Shown: one piece after another, positions 8,746 to 18,551 of the stretch
How positions within the stretch are numbered: position 1 is the stretch's first letter
How the letters are laid out: each line of letters starts with the position of its first letter
DNA from: Bacteroidota bacterium
GTDB lineage: Bacteria > Bacteroidota > Bacteroidia > Palsa-965
Length of the DNA stretch: 64,000 bases
Reading direction: 5' to 3'
Assembly: GCA_013288325.1 (NCBI GenBank)
Contig: JABDCB010000002.1
Span: 53,453 to 117,452 of the forward strand
The notes under the pieces: model-generated
The model's database searches: none
Seen by the model: only the letters and a program-made list of their open reading frames with translations
What the model was told of the DNA's origin: nothing
Translations under genes and position numbers: made by a program

Positions 8746-9102
8746 ATGAAACAAATAGCACACTTGCTCCTTCTCTGGATTTTCCTGCTTAATACGGCCC
8801 CGGCTGTAGCAAGCATGTTGCCGGTTGTACAAAAGAATGAGCATTGTATTACGTCCTGTTGTGAAAAGAAACATACCTGCCATACAGGTAAAAATCAAAA
8901 GAAGGATAACCGTGAAAATTGTTGCGATAACGGAATATGTACTTCGGGTAACTGTTGTGTCTGTTGTTTTTATTTCAACGAGCATGAATTGAGCATGAGG
9001 TTTGCAGAGCAGAAAAACAAAACAGCCCCTTTCGTTCATAAAAATGAAAATGCCCTTTCTTCATATCTATCCAATACCTGGCAACCTCCCAAGACAGTTT
9101 AA
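8746..9102 (+). CDS. Cys-rich exported protein (118 aa)
   Basis: A signal peptide (MKQIAHLLLLWIFLLNTAPAVAS) is followed by a mature region with 11 Cys, many paired (HCITSCCEKKHTCH, NCCDNGIC, GNCCVCC). It ends in NTWQPPK, a Trp-Gln-Pro-Pro tail also found in small Cys-rich exported proteins of Bacteroidota near metal-handling genes (from memory, not checked). Cys pairs with His suggest metal or thiol chemistry outside the cytoplasm. The ATG at 8746 follows a strong promoter; a longer in-frame reading would start upstream of that promoter. It is probably co-transcribed with the small Cys peptide gene at 9162. Confidence 0.7.
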   Translation: MKQIAHLLLLWIFLLNTAPAVASMLPVVQKNEHCITSCCEKKHTCHTGKNQKKDNRENCCDNGICTSGNCCVCCFYFNEHELSMRFAEQKNKTAPFVHKNENALSSYLSNTWQPPKTV

Positions 9103-9161
9103 GTATGTCCATTTCTTCGGAAACAATACTATTCTATACTTAAACTATAAAAACCTATAAC

Positions 9162-9332
9162 ATGAAAAAGACAATTGTAGGCATGGCAACCATGCTACTT
9201 ATTGCCGGGACGTCCGTATATGCCGGTAATGACAAGACAGATTCAAATACCAAGTCGAACAGCAAATCCTGCACATGCACGAAAGATTGCTGCAAAAGCT
9301 GTGGTTCTAAAGAGTGCACTTGCTGTAAGTAA
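9162..9332 (+). CDS. Small Cys-rich exported peptide, metallothionein-like (56 aa)
   Basis: A 56-residue ORF. MKKTIVGMATMLLIAGTSVYAG is a clear signal peptide. The mature peptide is a Ser/Thr/Lys linker followed by a Cys cluster of eight Cys in the last 20 residues (SCTCTKDCCKSCGSKECTCC). Cys-x-Cys and Cys-Cys pairs recall metallothioneins, but here the peptide would be exported. It lies 59 bases after the other Cys-rich gene and is followed by a good terminator at 9351, which supports expression as the second gene of a small transcript. The function is not known; metal sequestration is an inference. Confidence 0.7.
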   Translation: MKKTIVGMATMLLIAGTSVYAGNDKTDSNTKSNSKSCTCTKDCCKSCGSKECTCCK

Positions 9333-9350
9333 GTGATGTCTGAGTGATTA

Positions 9351-9388
9351 AGCGGCTGTTTCCGGAAGGGACAGTCGCTTTTTTTTTG
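9351..9388 (+). terminator. Rho-independent terminator after the Cys-rich peptide gene
   Basis: The stem AGCGGCTGT pairs with ACAGTCGCT (one G-U) across an 11-base loop and is followed by a run of nine or ten T. It closes the 8746-9332 transcript. Confidence 0.8.
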
Positions 9389-9528
9389 GAGATAATGAGC
9401 TGTTTATTAAAGGCTTTCCAATACTTAGTATCAGCACTATTGTTAACTGCAAGTAACTACTAATAGTGTATCATAAGGGAAACACCAAAAATATTTGAAA
9501 AAAAATTAGGAGATAATATTTTTATCCC

Positions 9529-9554
9529 TACATTTGTCTACCAATTTAGTAGAC
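9529..9554 (+). promoter_or_regulatory. -7 box TACATTTG with a start-site palindrome
   Basis: TACATTTG at 9529-9536 fits TAnnTTTG. A perfect inverted repeat, GTCTAC-7-GTAGAC (9536-9554), begins at the last base of the box and spans the predicted start point near 9543. That is a classic position for a repressor operator. This promoter would drive the leader peptide, the PstS-like gene and susCD. The 9389-9528 stretch upstream holds nothing else that I can name. Confidence 0.55.
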
Positions 9555-9577
9555 TATTAGGTTTGCTTTCATTGGAA

Positions 9578-9612
9578 CCTCCAAAACCGCTTCGTGGTAA
9601 TGGATAAGGAGG
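9578..9612 (+). promoter_or_regulatory. Two-stem RNA leader element
   Basis: CCTCC (9578-9582) can pair with GGAGG (9608-9612). Inside, ACCGC (9586-9590) pairs with GTGGT (9594-9598) over a three-base TTC loop, leaving an unpaired AATGGATAA segment. The element lies in the 5' leader 20 bases before the leader-peptide start and contains the only GGAGG near it. It does not match a riboswitch class that I know. It could be a ligand-binding or translation-controlling structure, or chance. Confidence 0.35.
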
Positions 9613-9631
9613 CTTGGATTTCAAGTATTAA

Positions 9632-9742
9632 ATGAATGAAATGAAAAAGTTTTATAAAATATCAGTATTCGAGACCTTGATGTTCCCAAGCATTCAACCT
9701 CCTGAATTGACGACAAGACCCTTTTCTTGTTGTTGTTGTTAA
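9632..9742 (+). CDS. Putative cysteine-sensing leader peptide (36 aa, ends in four Cys)
   Basis: A short ORF in the leader of the PstS-like/susCD operon. It reads MNEMKKFYKISVF at the start (an ATG at 9641 is an equally good start) and ends RPFSCCCC followed directly by TAA. The four last codons are all TGT. No signal peptide or domain is visible. Tandem codons for one amino acid immediately before the stop are the hallmark of amino-acid attenuator leaders. Actinobacteria are known to place Cys-cluster leader peptides before sulfur-assimilation genes. The stop lies 178 bases before the binding-protein gene, leaving room for alternative RNA folds. Function is inferred from architecture only. 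Confidence 0.6.
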   Translation: MNEMKKFYKISVFETLMFPSIQPPELTTRPFSCCCC

Positions 9743-9816
9743 TATCTCTCACTTCCCATTAAGTAGTTAAGGATTACACTTTCCTGCTATTCAATTGCAT
9801 CCGAAATAACCTTTGG

Positions 9817-9862
9817 TTCAAGGTGGCGCTTGCGCTGACTGCCAACTTCGTTTGCTCTTGAA
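9817..9862 (+). promoter_or_regulatory. Hairpin between leader peptide and PstS-like gene
   Basis: Outer stem TTCAAG (9817-9822) with CTTGAA (9857-9862); inner stem GTGGC (9823-9827) with GCCAAC (9841-9846, one bulge). No T-run follows, so it is not a standard terminator. It may be a Rho-related, translational or processing element. The rest of 9743-9920 shows a small AACC-TTT-GGTT hairpin at 9808-9818 that would compete with it. Confidence 0.35.
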
Positions 9863-9920
9863 TGAGCTGCATGGGCTTCCTCTGTAAACAAATCAAAAAA
9901 TTAATTTAAAAACAATAACC

Positions 9921-10877
9921 ATGAACCTATCAAAAACAATTACAGCGATTGCCTTCCTGACAGCGCTGTCTCCTGCTGTCTTTTCGCAGAACACGGAAAA
10001 AGCAAAATCGGATTATGTGTATTTAACAGGTACCCGATTTACGTATCCACTTATTGAAAAATGGATAGCGGAATACAAAAAGGAAAACCCATCAGCGCGA
10101 ATAGGGCTCCTGAAAAAGGGCGAAGTGACTGACAGTGCGAATGTGTTTATCGTCTCTCACAAGCTCGACGACGCGAAACAGAAGGAAACCGATGCATACG
10201 TGCAGGTTGCAGAATACGCTCTGTTACCTATTGCCAACGAAGCAAATCCCATTGTTAAGAAAACGGCAAAGACTGGAATTGATGGGGCCAAGTTCAAAGA
10301 GTTGTTCATAAAAGGAAAAGATGACGAGTTGTTGACACAGGAAGAGAAGACCCAAAGACAGGCAAAAAATCCGTCGCTTGTCTACACCCGCGCAACGGCA
10401 TCTTGCGCTTCCATCTCCTTTGCCGATCATTTTGGATATGTATGGGAAGACATCAATGGGAAAGGTGTAAGCGGTGATGACAAAAATCTGTTGCAAGCGG
10501 TACAGAAAGACACGAATGGTCTTTCTTACAATAATTTGGGATATATCTATGACCTGAAGACGCGCTTGCCGGTAAAGGGAATTGCAATAATTCCGATAGA
10601 TCTGAATCAAAATGGGAAGTTGGATCCTCAAGAACAGATTTATGGGAACCTGGATCAGGTGATCGGATATCTGGAGAACAATCCGGATGAAAAAGGAATA
10701 CCTACAGCCTATGTAAATCTGATTTTCAATAAGAGCCAACCCAATGCAGCCTTGCAATCATTCCTGTCGTGGGTATTGACCAAAGGACAAAAATATAACC
10801 ATGAAGTGGGTTTTTTCAATGCTCCTCCCAAAGCATTGGCCAAGCAACTAAAGTCGCTCCCGATCATACCAAACTGA
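9921..10877 (+). CDS. PstS-like periplasmic substrate-binding protein
   Basis: A 318-residue protein with signal peptide MNLSKTITAIAFLTALSPAVFSQ and a single periplasmic-binding-protein-like domain of the PstS type (opening strand YLTGTRFTYPLIEKWIAEY, central YTRATASCASISFADHFGY, late GIAIIPIDLNQNGKLDPQEQ). The usual phosphate-binding Ser-Gly-Ser loop is replaced, so phosphate is not assured. It is the first structural gene of a unit with susC (23-base gap) and susD (24-base gap). No ABC permease genes are nearby, so it may hand substrate to, or sense substrate for, the SusCD importer. The Cys leader peptide upstream suggests a sulfur oxyanion or organosulfur ligand. This is inference. Confidence 0.7.
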   Translation: MNLSKTITAIAFLTALSPAVFSQNTEKAKSDYVYLTGTRFTYPLIEKWIAEYKKENPSARIGLLKKGEVTDSANVFIVSHKLDDAKQKETDAYVQVAEYALLPIANEANPIVKKTAKTGIDGAKFKELFIKGKDDELLTQEEKTQRQAKNPSLVYTRATASCASISFADHFGYVWEDINGKGVSGDDKNLLQAVQKDTNGLSYNNLGYIYDLKTRLPVKGIAIIPIDLNQNGKLDPQEQIYGNLDQVIGYLENNPDEKGIPTAYVNLIFNKSQPNAALQSFLSWVLTKGQKYNHEVGFFNAPPKALAKQLKSLPIIPN

Positions 10878-10900
10878 ACCTGGAATAAAAATAAAATCTT

Positions 10901-13900
10901 ATGCCATACCCCATATTGAAATTTCAAAAAAAGATTATTTCACTCTTATTGTTCACGGGCGGTTCTTTATTCTCCTACGGACAAACTCCGCTTATCTTGA
11001 AAGGAAGGGTAATGGCGGAGCTGTCACGGGAGCCTTTACCCGGTGTTATTGTGCACATAAATGGAACCAAGGTGGGTACCACTACGGACACTGCAGGGAG
11101 GTTTGAATTGCAAACCACGCAACCTATACCATTTACACTGTTTATTGACTTCATCGGTTTTCAGACCAAAGAGATTGATGTGTACGAAGCTTCCGAGCCC
11201 CTTGAAATCATGCTTCAAACAACTAATTCCCTGAAACAAGTGGTAGTAGTGGGCTATGGAGAGCAAAGCAGAAAAGACATCACAGGCTCTATCTCCTCTG
11301 TACCAGCGGAATTGAAATCCCAACCCGTTTCTTCCGTCGAAAGGCTTTTAGAGGGATCAACTGCTGGAGTTGCGGTTACGCAAACGTCCGGGCAGCCAGG
11401 CGCAGGGGTGAGTGTGCAAATCAGAGGCAACAATTCCATCACTGCCGGCAGCGATCCTTTGTATGTGATAGACGGGTTTCCAATCAATAATGATTATGGA
11501 GTAAATGATGCCGGAGTGATAGGCGGGCCTAAGATAGATCCGCTTTCTACCATACCTACTTCCGACATAGAATCTATCGATGTATTGAAAGATGCTTCTG
11601 CCACCGCCATTTACGGTAGCCGGGGCGCAAACGGAGTAGTTATCATCACCACCAAGAAGGGTAGCAGAGATCAATCCTTGGTTACTTATGATGAATACAC
11701 CGGGGTTTCCGAAGTGACAAAGGAAATTCCGTTGTTGAATGCAGGGGAGTGGTGGCAGTTGCGTAAAGATGCTGCAATCAATTCTGGTACGTCAGGGGCA
11801 TTGGAAGGGAAAAATGCATCCATCCTGGCGACTGCAAAAAATCAGGGTTATGCTATCGATACTTCGGGTCAGGGTACGGACTGGCAAAAAGCAGCCTTCC
11901 GTAGCGCAATCACTCAGAATCATAATTTATCGATTCTCTCCGGTACGGATAAAACCAGGTTGGCAATCGCATTTAACTATTTGAATCAGGATGGTGTGCT
12001 AATAAATACGGGATTTGTGCGATATGCGGGTAGAGTAAATGTGGAACACAAATATAGCCGTAAATTTAAAGTATCTGCCAATATCAATGGGAGTATATCC
12101 AGTGCGAATGTGGCTCCGGCAAATGTGGTCAGCAATTTATTACTGACTCCTCCCGGTCTGCCAATTTATAAAAGCGATGGTACTTTCGTTCTTCAAAGTC
12201 CGTTCGAATCGGCTAATCCGGCAGTAGTAAACCCGATTAATACGCTTACGAATGAGATTAACCAAAGCAAGACAAACCGCCTTCTGGGAAACACGGCTCT
12301 GGAATATGCCATCCTCGATCATTTGACTGCAAAAGTTCTGTTTGGGGCAGATATTCTCGATAATAAGCAAAATCAATACCTGCCTCTCACCACAGCCGAA
12401 GGTCTTGCTTTAGGGGGGTATGGGGCTGTAGGGTCTCAATTTACAATCAATTGGCTGAATGAGAATACACTTTCCTATTCCAGAATTCTGAATGGTGTCC
12501 ATTCACTGAATGTATTGGCCGGATTCAGTGCCCAGCATTCGGCTACAGAGGGTGAAATAACATCGGCAGCGGGTTTCCCGAATGACTTACTTACTTATAA
12601 TAATCTGGGAGTAGGAGTGACTCCTCGTCCGGTCACCACCTCATCCGACGAATGGGCATTGGCATCCTGGTTGGGAAGGATCAATTATGGGTTTAAAGAA
12701 AAGTATCTCGTTACCCTGACGCTGCGCGCTGATGGATCATCCAAGTTCGGACCTGACAACAAATGGGGATACTTTCCATCCACTGGTCTGGCCTGGAATG
12801 CGAATCAGGAACATTTCCTCCGGGATGTAAAATGGCTTTCTAACCTAAAGGTAAGAGCCAGCGTAGGGAATACAGGTAACCAATCGATCCCATCTTATTC
12901 TTCGCTGGCGCAATTAGCATCTTACCGTTATAACTTTTCGAATACCACCGTTTCCGGGTATGCGCCTCTAACCGTGTCAAACCCTAATTTGGGATGGGAG
13001 AAAACAACTCAGACGGATTTTGGAACGGATCTGGGTCTTTTTAAAAACAGGATAAACCTGACAGCCGACCTGTACTACAAACTAACCACCAATCTACTGT
13101 TGAGTGAACCGGTGTCCGGCACCTCTGGTTTATCATACTATGATCCGAATGCAAACCCTGGTCAGCTTTCAACAGTGTATCAAAACATCGGAGCCGTAGA
13201 AAACAAAGGTTATGAAGCCGGTGTTGTCTCACAAAATCTCATAGGTCGTTTAAAGTGGAATACCATTTTTATCCTTTCTCAGAATTTCAGCAAAATTCTG
13301 TCGTTGGGTAACGGTATCAATCAGACTGTTCCCGATGCCAATGAGCCCTCCGTTCTGCAAGTTGGGGCTCCTTTAGGCTCCTTTCTGGTATATGAAACCA
13401 ATGGCCTGATTAAAGCCGGAGGTCCTGCACTGACACCACAGCAAGATAAAAATCCGGGAGGTCAGAATTATGTGGATGTGGACGGTGACGGAAAAATCAC
13501 ATCCAACGATCGGGTCCTGATTAAGAATAATCCTCCCGTTGTTTTAGGACTCACTAACACCGTCCAATTTGGAGGATTTGATCTGACTATATTTTTTCAG
13601 GCTTCTATTGGTGGCAAACTTTACAATGCAAACAGAGCCGCACTTGAATTGGGTACAGGCTATACAAATGCTTCGGCCGATTTCCTTAAAGCCTGGACCG
13701 GGACCAATGCCGATGTAAAAGCGCCTTATCAGGATCCGGCCATTGTGGTATCCGATCGCTTTATCGAAGACGCTTCCTATTTGCGTTTGAAAAATATTAC
13801 TATTGGGTATACATTGCCTTCTAGGCTTACGGAAAAAGTGAAGATAAAAAAATTGCGTTTGTATGTGTCAGCTCAAAACGCATTTACATGGACCCGATAT

Positions 13901-14017
13901 ACAGGTTATGACCCCGAAGTCAGTCTCAACGGACAGAGCCTGATAGAGAAGGGATATGATCAGGGAGTATATCCCAACAGCCGAACGATCCTTGGAGGCA
14001 TCACCGTTACCTTTTAA
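10901..14017 (+). CDS. SusC/RagA family TonB-linked outer membrane transporter
   Basis: A 1038-residue protein. After the signal peptide comes a carboxypeptidase-regulatory-like domain (LKGRVMAELSREPLPGVIVH), the SusC signature VVVVGYGEQSRKDITGSIS, a plug domain with DVLKDASATAIYGSRGANGV and IITTKKGS, and a 22-strand-type barrel ending ILGGITVTF. SusC proteins form the barrel of a lidded importer with SusD and are energised by TonB. The 24-base gap to susD shows co-transcription. The substrate is usually a glycan or peptide. The PstS-like gene and Cys leader in front point elsewhere here. Confidence 0.95.
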   Translation: MPYPILKFQKKIISLLLFTGGSLFSYGQTPLILKGRVMAELSREPLPGVIVHINGTKVGTTTDTAGRFELQTTQPIPFTLFIDFIGFQTKEIDVYEASEPLEIMLQTTNSLKQVVVVGYGEQSRKDITGSISSVPAELKSQPVSSVERLLEGSTAGVAVTQTSGQPGAGVSVQIRGNNSITAGSDPLYVIDGFPINNDYGVNDAGVIGGPKIDPLSTIPTSDIESIDVLKDASATAIYGSRGANGVVIITTKKGSRDQSLVTYDEYTGVSEVTKEIPLLNAGEWWQLRKDAAINSGTSGALEGKNASILATAKNQGYAIDTSGQGTDWQKAAFRSAITQNHNLSILSGTDKTRLAIAFNYLNQDGVLINTGFVRYAGRVNVEHKYSRKFKVSANINGSISSANVAPANVVSNLLLTPPGLPIYKSDGTFVLQSPFESANPAVVNPINTLTNEINQSKTNRLLGNTALEYAILDHLTAKVLFGADILDNKQNQYLPLTTAEGLALGGYGAVGSQFTINWLNENTLSYSRILNGVHSLNVLAGFSAQHSATEGEITSAAGFPNDLLTYNNLGVGVTPRPVTTSSDEWALASWLGRINYGFKEKYLVTLTLRADGSSKFGPDNKWGYFPSTGLAWNANQEHFLRDVKWLSNLKVRASVGNTGNQSIPSYSSLAQLASYRYNFSNTTVSGYAPLTVSNPNLGWEKTTQTDFGTDLGLFKNRINLTADLYYKLTTNLLLSEPVSGTSGLSYYDPNANPGQLSTVYQNIGAVENKGYEAGVVSQNLIGRLKWNTIFILSQNFSKILSLGNGINQTVPDANEPSVLQVGAPLGSFLVYETNGLIKAGGPALTPQQDKNPGGQNYVDVDGDGKITSNDRVLIKNNPPVVLGLTNTVQFGGFDLTIFFQASIGGKLYNANRAALELGTGYTNASADFLKAWTGTNADVKAPYQDPAIVVSDRFIEDASYLRLKNITIGYTLPSRLTEKVKIKKLRLYVSAQNAFTWTRYTGYDPEVSLNGQSLIEKGYDQGVYPNSRTILGGITVTF

Positions 14018-14041
14018 TTTTTTATCATACAAAAACTATTT

Positions 14042-15610
14042 ATGAAAAAATTAATACCCCTATTGTCCTTTGTATTAATCATATCTACCTCTTCCTGCAA
14101 AAAATTTCTAGAAGAGAAACCGAAGAGTATTATTACGGAAGATAATTTTTATAAAACAGAAAGCGATGCCATTTACGGCATCAATGCAATCTATTCCATG
14201 CTTAATGCAGGAGGCTCTTCAGAGCAAACACCTTATAATACCTTGTTTAGTACAGGGATGGATATGGCTACTGACGATGTGGACCCGGGGCCAGGTGCTG
14301 TCAATGGGGATGTGCGGTCGCTCTCCGTGCTGGCGCAAACCTCTTCCAACCGCACTATATTTCAGCTCTGGCAACAACATTACGCAGCGATTGTAAAGGC
14401 GAATGTGGCGTTAACCAAAATTCCGGGCATCAGTTTTGATGCTGTTCTTAAAGCAAGGCTACTAGGAGAAGCCAGATTTTTAAGAGCACTATACTATTTC
14501 AATCTGGTGAGGTTATGGGGAGATGTTCCATTGGTTCTGGAATATAATCCCACAGGAATCACAGCATCCGACTATGCAAATGCAAGAACCTCCTCCACAT
14601 TGGTGTATGCACAGATTGAAAAGGATTTGGGAGAAGCCGTAACGGTGCTCCCTGCGAGCTACTCGAGTCCTGATGTAGGCAGGGCAACTAAAGGAGCCGC
14701 ATTGGCTCTGCTGGCCAAAGTTTATCTGACAGAAGCTTCTCTTCCTCTTAATATTACCAGACAGTATGCACTGGCTGTGAGTACAGCTTTGCAAGCGATG
14801 TCACCGTCGGAAGGAGGCACAGGAACATTCGGCTATGCGCTTCAGACAAACTATGCCAATGTATTTCTGCCCGCGTATAAAAACAATTCCGAGCATATCT
14901 TTTCTGCTCAGTTTAAGTCAAACTCGCAGTCACAGGGTAACAACCAATGTGCAAGAGCCATTTTCAATGGTGTGCCTGGATTGAGCGGGTCTTATTCCGA
15001 ACAGGTGCGCTTTTACAAGAATGGAGCAGATAACTATTTCAGTATTTATAAACTATACCATGCAGGCGATAAGAGGAAGCAGGCCACTTTTGTGACCAAG
15101 TTTACAAGTCCATCTACGGGTCAGGCTATCGCTTTAAAAATTACAAACCCTGCAGTGCCCAATGATTCTACTCCCTTTTTCAATAAAGCATGGGATCCAT
15201 CATCTATTTCCCTCACGAGTGAGTCGGCAGCCAATGTATCTATCCTCCGGTATGCCGAGCTTTTACTCATCCATGCAGAAGCAGAGAATGAGTTAAGCGG
15301 GCCTACCGGTACAGCCTATAATTCCATTAATAAAGTAAGGAACAGAGCGGGACTGCCAGCTCTTACTCCCGGTTTGTCAAAAGATCAGTTTCGCGATTCG
15401 TTGTATCTTGATCGCAGGCTGGAACTGGTATGGGAATACCAAAGGTGGTTTGATCTGATCCGCCAGAAAGATGCATCAGGCCAATCCATTTTTGTTGCAA
15501 GCCTTCATACGGTTGGGAAAACCAATGCAAAGGATTATCAGCGTCTGTATCCCATTCCGCTCAACGAATTGGCCGTTAATCCGAATATTAAGCAAAATCC
15601 GGGTTGGTAA
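14042..15610 (+). CDS. RagB/SusD family nutrient-binding lipoprotein
   Basis: A 522-residue lipoprotein (STSSCKKFLEEKPKSI, lipid Cys near residue 19). It shows the SusD features: an N-terminal helix-turn region with TPR-like repeats (AEARFLRALYYFNLVRLWGD in the middle third reads as GEARFLRALYYFNLVRLWGD), RYAELLLIHAEAENEL, a YLDRRLELVWEYQRWFDLIR helix pair, and the C-terminal RLYPIPLNELAVNPNIKQNPGW block, of which the last residues NPGW are typical. It forms the surface lid of the SusC barrel and captures substrate. No catalytic genes follow in the same transcript, unlike a polysaccharide utilisation locus. Confidence 0.95.
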   Translation: MKKLIPLLSFVLIISTSSCKKFLEEKPKSIITEDNFYKTESDAIYGINAIYSMLNAGGSSEQTPYNTLFSTGMDMATDDVDPGPGAVNGDVRSLSVLAQTSSNRTIFQLWQQHYAAIVKANVALTKIPGISFDAVLKARLLGEARFLRALYYFNLVRLWGDVPLVLEYNPTGITASDYANARTSSTLVYAQIEKDLGEAVTVLPASYSSPDVGRATKGAALALLAKVYLTEASLPLNITRQYALAVSTALQAMSPSEGGTGTFGYALQTNYANVFLPAYKNNSEHIFSAQFKSNSQSQGNNQCARAIFNGVPGLSGSYSEQVRFYKNGADNYFSIYKLYHAGDKRKQATFVTKFTSPSTGQAIALKITNPAVPNDSTPFFNKAWDPSSISLTSESAANVSILRYAELLLIHAEAENELSGPTGTAYNSINKVRNRAGLPALTPGLSKDQFRDSLYLDRRLELVWEYQRWFDLIRQKDASGQSIFVASLHTVGKTNAKDYQRLYPIPLNELAVNPNIKQNPGW

Positions 15611-15734
15611 ATCTGTTTAGCTTTCAGACGTTTTAAATATGCTCCTGTTTACGGTAACAGAATTATCTGTTTTTGTAACTATTGTCGTAGGTCTCCCCAT
15701 CAGTTCTTGCGTATTATGCAGCCAAGGCGCGTTT

Positions 15735-15759
15735 GTATACTTTCTTTTAGATAGTATAC
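15735..15759. repeat. Inverted repeat in the katG upstream region
   Basis: GTATACT (15735-15741) and AGTATAC (15753-15759) are perfect inverted copies with an 11-base spacer. It lies 115 bases before katG and may be an operator or an RNA hairpin. A shorter stem, CTGTT/AACAG (15645-15660), follows susD but has no clear T-run. Confidence 0.4.
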
Positions 15760-15831
15760 ACAACGGAAGGAAATCCCTGTGTAGCAAATTGCGTTTTGTT
15801 TATTATATTTAGGTGTGATTAAAAGAATTAA

Positions 15832-18114
<2,283 letters not shown>

Positions 18115-18158
18115 TTTCTATTCAACGGCGCTCTGGCATTTTCTGAATCGTGTGATAG

Positions 18159-18509
18159 TCAATGTGAATTCATCTTTAGAAATTCCATGGCCTTATCCAG
18201 CGATACATCTCCGTGCGAGGTATTGTACAGACATTTGCGGTGATGAATCAGCAAAAGCTGGGGCGATTGATGCTGAATCTGATAACGTTCGGCAATAGCG
18301 TTGCTCAGGTTGCGATGCAGGAGCAGATCCAGATAATAAACATCCACGATCCCTTCATTCGTGTTTCCCATCTCCCGAACCAGGCTTTTCTTGGCCATGC
18401 CGCTTATATAACAGCTTGTGCTATGTTTGAAGATGACCTGTGGTTTAGTATCCGACAGCACATCTATTTCTTCCAGTTGATTTACTACTTTAAGTACGGT
18501 GAATTCCAT
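18159..18509 (-). CDS. ytxJ: YtxJ-like (DUF2847) bacillithiol-system redox protein
   Basis: A 116-residue monothiol thioredoxin-like protein. The active-site block VIFKHSTSCYISGMAK carries one Cys after His-Ser-Thr, as in YtxJ. The second half has the cis-Pro region QHQSPQLLLIHHRKC. Family members are predicted to act as monothiol bacilliredoxins in species that make bacillithiol. Convergent placement next to katG fits an oxidative-stress role. I take the Met at 18509; a start three codons earlier is possible. Confidence 0.75.
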   Translation of the reverse strand: MEFTVLKVVNQLEEIDVLSDTKPQVIFKHSTSCYISGMAKKSLVREMGNTNEGIVDVYYLDLLLHRNLSNAIAERYQIQHQSPQLLLIHHRKCLYNTSHGDVSLDKAMEFLKMNSH

Positions 18510-18551
18510 AGTATACATTGTTTGTAATATTGCCGGAAGATACTTGTTGCT

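Noticed and set aside
9536-9554. TCTAC-N-GTAGA hairpin like the Cas12a repeat stem
   Set aside because: It occurs once, the loop is too long, and there are no cas genes. An operator explains it better.
9578-9612. Known riboswitch (SAM, cobalamin, THF) in the SusCD leader
   Set aside because: None of the conserved core sequences of these classes is present.
10901-15610. Polysaccharide utilisation locus around SusCD
   Set aside because: No glycoside hydrolase, lyase or hybrid sensor follows; KatG is the next gene.
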